DNA of 5,092 nt from CAZLBC01 sp964557575 (GTDB lineage: Bacteria > Planctomycetota > Phycisphaerae > SM23-33): positions 1 through 5,092 of the forward strand of contig CAZLBC010000179.1 in assembly GCA_964557575.1 (NCBI GenBank), read 5' to 3'. The notes below the pieces were generated by a model, which was not told the origin of the DNA, searched no databases, and was given only the letters and a program-made list of their open reading frames with translations. Of the stretch, positions 1 through 5,092 are shown in pieces (position 1 is the stretch's first letter; each line of letters begins with the position of its first letter). A program made the translations under genes and the position numbers.

Positions 1-19
1 GGTCGTCGAGGTGCAGTAA
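1..19 (+). CDS. possible 3' end of an upstream plus-strand gene
   Basis: Reading from base 2, the frame gives five residues (VVEVQ) and a TAA stop at 17-19. A strong plus-strand terminator follows 27 bases later, which is the usual spacing after a gene end. No function can be read from five residues. The call rests on the terminator's orientation, and another frame could be the real one. Confidence 0.35.
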
Positions 20-46
20 CCCCCCGGGGAGGGATCCCCGCGTGAA

Positions 47-80
47 GGGGACGGGCCGTCGGGTCCGTCCCCCTTTTTTT
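47..80 (+). terminator. Rho-independent terminator, plus strand
   Basis: The left arm GGGGACGGGCC (47-57) pairs with GGTCCGTCCCC (62-72) over 11 bp, including one G-T wobble, around a GTCG loop. A C and seven T (74-80) follow. This is a textbook intrinsic terminator for transcription entering from the left edge. A smaller GGGGA/TCCCC hairpin lies just before it at 26-39. The minus strand has no T-run here, so it does not serve the convergent radical SAM gene. Confidence 0.85.
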
Positions 81-212
81 GGTGCGGGAACCCGGCTGCA
101 TGCGGGCGCATTGTGCCACCGAAGATCGAAAAACGCCACCGTGTCTGCAAGCGGAAGATGGCATCATACATCCGGCCGGCGGCTTACTGAATCATGCGGG
201 CGCGCGAGCCGG
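81..212. other. convergent intergenic spacer, no gene seen
   Basis: This spacer lies between the plus-strand terminator and the stop codon of the minus-strand radical SAM gene. I see no convincing ORF, RNA gene or repeat. On the minus strand a T-run (complement of about 128-133) follows only a weak, large-loop pairing, so I do not call a terminator for the reductase/radical SAM operon. Confidence 0.5.
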
Positions 213-1136
213 TCATGTCGTCGTATCGGCCCGGTAGTAGAGAGTGCCCGCGGCGATTTCTTTCGTCAGCACCCCTTCGGCCGTCAGCATTTCCACGTAT
301 TTGACGGCCTCGTTGCGGTGTATCCCCAGGCCGTCGGCGATATCGTCGAGACTGCACGGTCGTCGCCGGAGCAGGGCGAGCACCTGCCGGCGGGTGGCGG
401 TGAACGGCGCCTCGTCTTCGGCGTGGCTGAAATCCGCTATCACCTCCGCCGGCGGATCGAACAGCGCGGCGATCTCGTGGAGTTGCTCTTTGGAAACGCC
501 GATTGCGCAGTCTTCGGCGGGGGGGCGGGTAACCGTGTTGAGCTGGACGCGATCCGGGCCGATCTCTTTGGCGGCGCGGGCGATACGGTGCACCGCGCCG
601 GGCGCGTCGGTGCAGCCGGCGAGTATGAAAACCTCCAGGTGCAGGCGACCCCGGTATTCCCTGCCGAAGGCGGCGAGGCCGTCGATCATCCTTTCAAACG
701 AGATGTCGCCGCAGGGACGGTTGACACGCTCGAAGGCCGACGGCGTCCCGGCGTCGAGCGACGGTATGACCAGTTCCGCGCCGGCGAGGTCGGCCCGGAC
801 GTCCGGCCGCCAGAGGAGCGAGCCGTTGGTGAGGACGGCGACCGGTATGGCGGTCATCCCGTGAATGCCCGCGATCAGTTCACCCAGGCGGGAGTACAGC
901 GTCGGTTCGCCGGAACCGCTGAACGTGATGTAGTCGGGTTTCGTATCGAGACTGTCCCGCAGTTCGCAGAGCACTTCGTCGAGGGGGATCCATTCGCGCC
1001 GCTCGGCGGTCTTGTTCGTGGTCCGCCCGATCTGGCAGTAGATGCAATCGTACGTGCACGTTTTCAGCGGTACCAGGTCCACGCCGAGGGATCTGCCCAG
1101 TCTTCGTGACGGCACGGGGCCGAATATGCAGCCCAT
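213..1136 (-). CDS. radical SAM protein with C-terminal winged-helix domain
   Basis: This 307-residue protein is a predicted cytoplasmic radical S-adenosylmethionine enzyme. The 4Fe-4S cluster motif CxxxCxxC is visible as C27, C31 and C34 (CTYDCIYC). The SAM-contacting glycine-rich strand is GSGEPT at 74-79. The N-terminus (GPVPSRRLGRSLGVDL) matches the COG0731-like group of Fe-S oxidoreductases, which is related to the wyosine-synthesis enzymes. Residues about 245-303 look like a winged helix-turn-helix (LLRRRPCSLDDIADGLGIHR, then a wing ending GTLYYRAD). The start is supported by GGAG (1149 to 1146) nine bases upstream, inside the last codons of the reductase gene, so the two are probably translationally coupled. 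The substrate is not apparent. The radical SAM assignment is firm and the exact family is an inference. Confidence 0.9.
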   Translation of the reverse strand: MGCIFGPVPSRRLGRSLGVDLVPLKTCTYDCIYCQIGRTTNKTAERREWIPLDEVLCELRDSLDTKPDYITFSGSGEPTLYSRLGELIAGIHGMTAIPVAVLTNGSLLWRPDVRADLAGAELVIPSLDAGTPSAFERVNRPCGDISFERMIDGLAAFGREYRGRLHLEVFILAGCTDAPGAVHRIARAAKEIGPDRVQLNTVTRPPAEDCAIGVSKEQLHEIAALFDPPAEVIADFSHAEDEAPFTATRRQVLALLRRRPCSLDDIADGLGIHRNEAVKYVEMLTAEGVLTKEIAAGTLYYRADTTT

Positions 1137-1142
1137 CGCTGT

Positions 1143-2141
1143 TTACTCCGGATCGAAGGCATTCAACGCGCGGTCGATCAGCGCCAGCTCGTTGTCGTCG
1201 AGAACGACGTCGCCGGCACCGGCGTTCTCGATCGCCTGGGCGGGGTTCCGCGCGCCGCACAGGGCGTGGGTCAGACCCGGCCGGTGCAGCGTCCAGGCGA
1301 CGGCCAGTTGTGCCGGGGTGATACCGTGGGCCTCGATGACCGGGGCGAACGCCTCGATCATGGCGGCGACCCCGCGAAGGTTGTCCGGGCCGAAGCGGGG
1401 ATTGTCTTTGCGGATGTCGCCCTCCCCGAATTCCCGCTCCGGGCCGATTTTCCCGGTCAGCAGGCCGTTGTCGAGCGGGGAGTAGGCCAGCACCGAGATA
1501 TTGTTTTTCTCGCAGAACGGCAACTGGTCTTCCTCGATGCCGCGCTCGAGCATCGAGTACCGCTCCTGGTCGCTGTCGAGGGAGCCGGACCGCAGGTAGT
1601 CCTGCATCTGTGCCGACGTCGCGTTGCTTGCGCCGATCGCCCTGATCTTTCCCTCCTTTTTCAGGTCCAGGAGCGTCGCCATCGTCTCTGCGACCGGCGT
1701 TGTGTCCTCCTGCCAGTGCGTCTGGTAGAGATCGATATAGTCGGTGTTCAGTCGGCGGAGGCTGCCCTCGACCTCCGTGCGGATCGAGCCGGGCGACAGG
1801 TTGATGTAAATGCCGATGTGGCCGTTTTCGCTATAGCCGGCGGCGGTGGAATTGAACTTGAACCGTCCCTCCCGGGTGTTCGCCACCATCCCGCACTTGG
1901 TCGCCAGGACCGCGTCGTCCCGCCGTCCTTCCAGGGCCGCGCCCACGATTTCCTCTGAGAGTCCGAAGCCGTAAACGGGTGCCGTGTCGATGAAATTGAT
2001 CCCGGCGTCGAGCGCCGCGTGCAGGGCGTTGATGGAGGCCTTTTTATCCGTCCCGCCCCACATCCAGCCGCCGAAGGCCCAGGTGCCGAGGGCGACGACC
2101 GATGCCTCGATATCCGATCCGCCCAGCTTTCTCATGCGCAT
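1143..2141 (-). CDS. aldo/keto reductase
   Basis: This 332-residue protein is a predicted cytoplasmic NADPH-dependent aldo/keto reductase with a TIM-barrel fold. The catalytic tetrad is complete: D52 and Y57 (FIDTAPVYG), K82 (LATKCG) and H142 (YQTHWQ). The C-terminal cofactor motif is present as GARNPAQAIENAGA. Length is normal for the family. The open frame extends upstream to 2279, but that extension is AT-rich, low-complexity and has no ribosome site. The ATG at 2141 has AGGAG nine bases before it and begins MRMRKLGGSDIEASVVALG, the usual family N-terminus. It is the first gene of a two-gene minus-strand operon, six bases from the radical SAM start. The physiological substrate cannot be told; many relatives act on sugars, sugar derivatives or aldehydes. 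Confidence 0.92.
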   Translation of the reverse strand: MRMRKLGGSDIEASVVALGTWAFGGWMWGGTDKKASINALHAALDAGINFIDTAPVYGFGLSEEIVGAALEGRRDDAVLATKCGMVANTREGRFKFNSTAAGYSENGHIGIYINLSPGSIRTEVEGSLRRLNTDYIDLYQTHWQEDTTPVAETMATLLDLKKEGKIRAIGASNATSAQMQDYLRSGSLDSDQERYSMLERGIEEDQLPFCEKNNISVLAYSPLDNGLLTGKIGPEREFGEGDIRKDNPRFGPDNLRGVAAMIEAFAPVIEAHGITPAQLAVAWTLHRPGLTHALCGARNPAQAIENAGAGDVVLDDNELALIDRALNAFDPE

Positions 2142-2150
2142 AAGTCTATT

Positions 2151-2155
2151 CTCCT
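2151..2155 (-). promoter_or_regulatory. ribosome binding site of the aldo/keto reductase
   Basis: AGGAG on the minus strand lies nine bases before the ATG at 2141. No comparable site precedes the in-frame ATG candidates at 2168 or 2279, so this site decides the start of the gene. Confidence 0.75.
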
Positions 2156-2194
2156 GAATAAATTCCATCGGAAAAAAGGAAACAAGAACGTGGT

Positions 2195-2224
2195 ATTGTA
2201 CTGTTCCCGGCAGCGAGAACGCAA
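2195..2224 (-). promoter_or_regulatory. candidate sigma-70-type promoter of the reductase/radical SAM operon
   Basis: On the minus strand, TTGCGT (2224 to 2219) is followed after 18 bases by TACAAT (2200 to 2195). The -10 matches TATAAT at five of six positions and the -35 keeps TTG. Directly upstream is an AT-rich block (about 2222-2250, with a nine-base T-run on this strand), which could act as an UP element. It would leave a leader of about 45-55 bases before the ATG at 2141. Promoter consensus in this lineage is not well known to me, so this stays a candidate. Confidence 0.45.
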
Positions 2225-2285
2225 AAAAAAACAATAATTTATCAATTTTTCCTGCTAAGCTTGGTGGCCCCCCGTGCATTTACTG

Positions 2286-2313
2286 GTGGAATTCACGGAA
2301 ATTCCGCTTTTTT
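2286..2313 (+). terminator. terminator-like hairpin in the leader of the sigma gene
   Basis: GTGGAATT (2286-2293) pairs with AATTCCGC (2300-2307) over 8 bp with one G-T wobble, around the loop CACGGA. Six T (2308-2313) follow directly. The sigma gene's Shine-Dalgarno GAGAGG (2314-2319) starts at the next base. The stem is AT-rich and only moderately stable. It could be an attenuator, a leftover terminator, or an operator-like palindrome. Confidence 0.4.
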
Positions 2314-2327
2314 GAGAGGCCGATGTA

Positions 2328-2870
2328 ATGAATGCATCGAAGTCGAAAACCACGCAGGTCCAACTGGCATTCATCAAGCACACCAGCCGCCTGAGGGGTT
2401 TTATCCTCGCACTGCTCCCGGACTTCACCATGGCCGAAGACGTCCTGCAGGAGGTCTTCCTGGTGGTGACCCGCAAGGCCGAGCAGTATCAGGAGGGAAC
2501 CAATTTCTTCGCGTGGATCTGCGAGATCGCCCGCCGCAAGATACTCGAGTACCGCAGGCGTGAACAGAAGGCCGCCGGCGTCATGCTTTCCCCGGAGGTC
2601 CTGGAGGCGGTCTGCGAGGCGGCGCCCGACGAGGAGGAAGAGCAGGCGGATGTGCCGGAGGACCGGCTTCAGGCGCTGGCCAACTGCGTCGACGAACTGG
2701 CGCCCAAGACCCGCCAGATCGTGAAGATGCGGTACCGCGGGGGCTGCCGGCCGGCGGAGATCGCCCGGCGGATGTCGTGGAAGCCGCAGGCGGTGTATGT
2801 CGCCCTGTCCCGGACACGTAAATCGCTCAGAAACTGCGTGGAACGCAAGGTCGGAAGGGAGGCCGTCTGA
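2328..2870 (+). CDS. ECF RNA polymerase sigma factor (Rhodopirellula/Verrucomicrobium-type)
   Basis: This 180-residue extracytoplasmic-function sigma factor should direct RNA polymerase to a small regulon. Sigma region 2 spans about residues 13-80 and includes the core-binding segment AEDVLQEVFLVV (36-47) and the promoter-melting/-10 segment FFAWICEIARRKILEYRRR (60-78). An acidic linker (EEEE at 102-105) precedes region 4 (about 112-173), whose helix-turn-helix runs about 141-165 (RPAEIARRMSWKPQAVYVAL). The start has GAGAGG eight bases upstream. The next gene begins one base after its stop and encodes a membrane FecR-type protein, the usual arrangement for a sigma and its regulator. The Rhodopirellula/Verrucomicrobium family name is from recall of the LPDFTMAEDVLQEVF-type sequence, and no search was run. 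Confidence 0.93.
   Translation: MNASKSKTTQVQLAFIKHTSRLRGFILALLPDFTMAEDVLQEVFLVVTRKAEQYQEGTNFFAWICEIARRKILEYRRREQKAAGVMLSPEVLEAVCEAAPDEEEEQADVPEDRLQALANCVDELAPKTRQIVKMRYRGGCRPAEIARRMSWKPQAVYVALSRTRKSLRNCVERKVGREAV
2857..2862 (+). promoter_or_regulatory. ribosome binding site of the FecR-type gene
   Basis: GGGAGG lies nine bases before the ATG at 2872, within the last codons of the sigma gene. It fixes the start at 2872 over an in-frame upstream start at 2797, which would overlap sigma region 4 and add 25 residues without domain character. Confidence 0.75.
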
Positions 2871-2871
2871 C

Positions 2872-4745
2872 ATGGACCCCGCGCGACGGGAAAGACTCCT
2901 CGATCGCTACTTCGACGGCGGGCTCTGCGAAGCGGACCGGGCGGAACTCGAGCGGGATCTGCTCGCGTCCGCCGACGCCAGGAAGCTCTTCTGGTCGCGC
3001 GCGGAGATGCACTGGATGCTGCGGGAGGTCTGTGGCGAGGAGGCGGGCCGGGAGTACAGCGAATCTCACGAACGGATAAAGGCCGCGGCGGCTGTCGAGG
3101 GTGAAGGGGTATCCCGGTTGCGACGCCTCAGACGACGGCGGCTCGTCGCCCGTCAACGGGCGGGGGTACCGGCGTTTCTCAGGATTGCCGTCACGGCCGC
3201 GGCGGCGTGTTTTCTGTTTGCCGTCGGGATATGGTTTGCGACCAGATCCGGATCGGACAATGATCGGCCGATAGCGAAGATCCAGCCCCTGGCGGGGGAT
3301 GTCCGGCTCGTCCGCGACGGAAACGTTATTTCCTGCCGGCGCAGGATCGATATCAGGCCGGGCGACGAACTCCGTGTGCCGGAGGATTCGTTCGCCCGCC
3401 TGAAGTTCAGCGGAGAAGCCACCGGCGTCAGGCTCGCCGGCGGTTCACACATACAGATCACGGGAGAAAACGGCGTAAAGACCATTTATCTCCGCAGCGG
3501 AAAGATTGCCTGCAGCGTTGCTGCACAAAAGGGGGATCTTTCCCTGTCGGTGGTCACCGATCACGCCGTGACCGATGTGCTCGGCACGATGTTTTCGGTG
3601 GCGGTCGACGGTGGTATGAGCCGGATCGAGGTCGTCGAATCCCGCGTTCGCGTTACGGAGGTCGGCACCGGCAGGTCGGTCGTGGTCCGGACCGGCCGGT
3701 TCGCCGAGGCCGGCGTCAACCTGGCCCTGCGCACCGGCTCGCTGATGCCCGCGGTGGCCGTCCCCGCGGTGGAACCTCCCGACCCGGCACCCGAACCGGC
3801 GGTGGTCCCCGNNNNNNNNNNNNNNNNNNNNNNNNNNNNNNNNNNNNNNNNNNNNNNNNNNNNNNNNNNNNNNNNNNNNNNNNNNNNNNNNNNNNNNNNN
3901 NNNNNNNNNNNGCCGTCCCCGCGGTGGAACCTCCCGACCCGGCACCCGAACCGGCGGTGGTCCCCGAAGCCGAGCCCGAACCCGAACCGACATTCACCCT
4001 CCTGGATCCGCTGCTGAACCGGCGGGTGCGCGTCCTGGAGGACGGTGAGGTCATCAACCTGGCGGACACCGGTTCCACCATCGACATCATGGTCTCGTTT
4101 TCTGATCGCTACCGCAGCGCCCGGTTCGAACTCGACGGCCGGCCCTTCGGCGTGGAAAGCGTCCTGCCCTTCGTCCTGGGCGGCGACCGCGACGAGGACT
4201 ACAAGGGCTGGAACCCGGCGACGGGAAGCCACACGCTCGTGGTGACCCCCTTCACGAAAAAAGACGCGCGGGGAACGGCCGGCCCGCCGGCCGTCCTGCG
4301 GTTCATGGTGACCGACACCCGCAAGAAGATCGCCGACCCGGTCGTGAAGAGCTTCACGCTCATCGATGCCGAGCGGGACGAGGCAGTCGAGGGTTGCGAG
4401 GCCGTCCGGGGCGATATCACGATCGATACCCGTGATCTCGACGCGGCCGCCATCAATTTCAGGGCCGACACCGAGGGGCCCGTCGCCTGCGTGAAGTTCG
4501 TCTGCCGGGGCCCCGGCGGGTACCGCCGCACAGTGGTTGAGGATTATCCGCCGTTTGCGGCGTTCGGCAACGGGTCGACCGTCGGCGGGATGGCGATCGA
4601 AACCGGCGACTACAATTACTGGTTCACGACCGGGCGGCCCGAACCCGGTGACTATACACTCACCGCCACACCCTACACGCAAGAAGATGCGCAGGGGCGC
4701 AGAGGAACGGCACTGACAATAACGTTTCACCTTAAAACGAAATAG
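2872..4745 (+). CDS. putative membrane anti-sigma factor: FecR domain plus two C-terminal Ig-like domains (interrupted by assembly gap)
   Basis: This is probably one gene of about 572 residues once the assembly gap is closed. Residues 1-60 (RRERLLDRYFDGGLCEADRAEL) form a short helical, anti-sigma-like region without a Cys/His zinc motif. A very basic stretch (82-96) precedes a single membrane helix at 102-123. A FecR-like domain follows at about 135-280 with the signature DVLGTMFSV (235-243). A Pro/Glu/Val linker begins near 292 and holds the gap. Past the gap, two related beta-sandwich domains follow: A at 3993-4310 (FTLLD, LDGRPF, DEDYKGWNPATGSHTL, GTAGPPAVLRF) and B at 4353-4736 (FTLID, YPPFAAFG, TGRPEPGDYTLTATPYT). 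The topology puts the FecR and Ig-like domains outside the cytoplasm. The literal translation through the N run shifts frame and stops at 4017; that is an artefact. It probably binds and regulates the sigma factor encoded one base upstream. Confidence 0.82.
3757..3811 (+). repeat. 55-bp exact direct repeat, copy 1 (left edge of gap)
   Basis: This segment encodes AVPAVEPPDPAPEPAVVP plus one base and ends exactly at the first N. An identical 55-bp segment starts at the first base after the gap. The preceding CCCGCGGTG (3748-3756) also recurs inside the copy (3763-3771), so the linker is internally repetitive. Confidence 0.95.
3812..3911. other. assembly gap of 100 N
   Basis: Exactly 100 N stand here, the conventional filler for a gap of unknown length, so its size carries no information. 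It falls in the Pro/Glu/Val linker of the FecR-type gene, between two identical 55-bp flanks. Confidence 0.99.
3912..3966 (+). repeat. 55-bp exact direct repeat, copy 2 (right edge of gap)
   Basis: This copy is identical to 3757-3811 and is read in the same codon phase, followed by EAEPEPEPTFTLLD. Merging the two copies removes 155 bases and joins the upstream and downstream frames without a shift, which supports one continuous gene. Confidence 0.95.
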
Positions 4746-4903
4746 GGCCTGCTGAACAAGTCGGCCGTTGGCGAGAAAGTGACACGTTTTGTGCAAATCG
4801 AGGAAGTCGAAGCAGGCGATTCTGCATGAATCGTCGATGGAGACTGACGATGAGTTGCGGAAAACTGTCCTTTCGCAGACAGGCTCGCATTGTTCAGCAG
4901 CCC
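4745..4903. mobile_element. MITE-like foldback element (159-bp imperfect palindrome)
   Basis: The left end GGGCCTGCTGAACAA (4745-4759) and the inverted right end TTGTTCAGCAGCCC (4890-4903) match except for one extra C. Symmetry continues inward. GAAAG-T-GACA-C-GTTTT on the left (4775-4790) faces GAAAG-GACA-GTTTT read inverted on the right (4874 to 4861). AGTC then eight bases then CGATTC occurs on both arms. The apex is a perfect 6-bp stem, CGATTC (4817-4822) and GAATCG (4828-4833), at the geometric centre. No transposase is encoded and I see no clear target-site duplication. It could instead be a large transcript hairpin or a fused pair of insertion-sequence ends. The next gene's ribosome site follows within ten bases. 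Confidence 0.6.
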
Positions 4904-4923
4904 GCACAGAAAGGGAGAACACA

Positions 4924-5092
4924 ATGACGCGCATCAAATGGCACACCATGTTAACGGCGATCCTGCTGTCTGTGGGCATGATCGCCCCCGCGTGGGCGGA
5001 CGGCGACGGCAGCGTGACCGTCGGCGGCGAGAAGAAGCGCTGGCACAAGGTCACGCTGACGCTGGACGGCCCGTGGGCCTCCGAGACCGGCT
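4924..5092 (+). CDS. secreted protein, N-terminal part, possibly DUF5060-type (runs off the window)
   Basis: The first 56 residues are visible and the frame is open to the window end. GGGAG (4913-4917) lies six bases before the ATG. The N-terminus is a classical Sec signal peptide: a positive start (MTRIKW), a hydrophobic core (about 9-22) and a likely cleavage after A25 (PAWA, then DGDG). The mature start, with WHKVTLTLDGPWASET at about 39-54, resembles the first strands of the DUF5060 domain, which is found at the N-terminus of secreted glycoside-hydrolase-like proteins. That assignment is from short sequence recall and is tentative. Its place behind the sigma/FecR pair makes it a possible regulon member, though the palindromic element separates them. 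Confidence 0.75.
   Translation, partial: MTRIKWHTMLTAILLSVGMIAPAWADGDGSVTVGGEKKRWHKVTLTLDGPWASETG

Noticed and set aside
42..1109. Long plus-strand open frame of 355 codons
   Set aside because: It is antisense to the radical SAM gene, which has a complete cluster motif and a ribosome site. Its translation is Arg/Gly-rich with no domain, typical of a shadow in GC-rich DNA.
2142..2279. N-terminal extension of the aldo/keto reductase starting at 2279
   Set aside because: The extension is encoded by the AT-rich intergenic region, looks hydrophobic by virtue of T-runs, lacks a ribosome site, and would place the candidate promoter inside the gene.
2797..2871. Upstream start for the FecR-type gene at 2797
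   Set aside because: It would overlap sigma region 4 by 74 bases. The ATG at 2872 has a good ribosome site and the canonical one-base junction.
3757..3966. CRISPR or transposon duplication suggested by two identical 55-bp copies
   Set aside because: There are only two copies, they abut an N gap, they are coding and in phase, and their length equals a standard assembly k-mer.
3924..4745. Separate gene starting with GTG at 3924
   Set aside because: The GTG lies inside the duplicated linker, has no ribosome site and would yield a protein without a signal peptide although its domains look extracytoplasmic. It is better read as the second half of the 2872 gene.
4727..4924. 65-codon minus-strand frame over the palindromic element as a transposase remnant
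   Set aside because: The translation is Ser/Thr-rich with no transposase motif. The symmetry of the DNA explains the region better.
3561..5054. Minus-strand open frame of 497 codons across the gap
   Set aside because: It reads through the N run, the FecR-type gene, the palindromic element and the signal-peptide gene on the opposite strand. It has no recognisable domain and is a GC-rich shadow.

Overview
This is a GC-rich bacterial window that looks like an accessory region of a PVC-superphylum organism (Planctomycetes, Lentisphaerae/Kiritimatiellae or Verrucomicrobia). The inference rests on three things. The small ECF sigma factor resembles the Rhodopirellula/Verrucomicrobium family. It is followed by a membrane-anchored FecR-type protein. 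The last, partial gene starts like a secreted DUF5060-type protein. The lineage is inferred from gene content only.

Layout. Positions 1-19 hold a possible tail of an upstream plus-strand gene, followed by a strong Rho-independent terminator (47-80). Positions 81-212 show no gene. Two minus-strand genes form a tight operon: an aldo/keto reductase (2141 to 1143) and then a radical SAM protein with a C-terminal winged-helix domain (1136 to 213). The second gene's Shine-Dalgarno sequence lies inside the last codons of the first. A divergent intergenic region (2142-2327) carries a candidate promoter for the reductase operon and, just before the sigma gene, a hairpin with a T-run.

The plus-strand operon is an ECF sigma factor (2328-2870) and, one base later, a putative membrane anti-sigma/FecR protein (2872-4745). 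The second gene is interrupted on paper by a 100-N assembly gap. The gap is flanked by two exact 55-bp copies in the same codon phase, so I read it as one gene of about 572 residues if the copies are merged. Its predicted layout is a cytoplasmic anti-sigma-like N-terminus, one membrane helix, a FecR domain, a Pro/Glu/Val linker and two tandem beta-sandwich (Ig-like) domains. The pair looks like a cell-surface signalling switch in which the outer domains sense something and the N-terminus holds or releases the sigma factor.

Immediately at the stop codon of that gene lies a 159-bp imperfect palindrome (4745-4903) with near-identical 14/15-bp terminal inverted repeats. It is best explained as a MITE-like foldback element. 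It is followed by a secreted-protein gene (4924 to the window end) with a clear signal peptide, which might be a target of the sigma factor.
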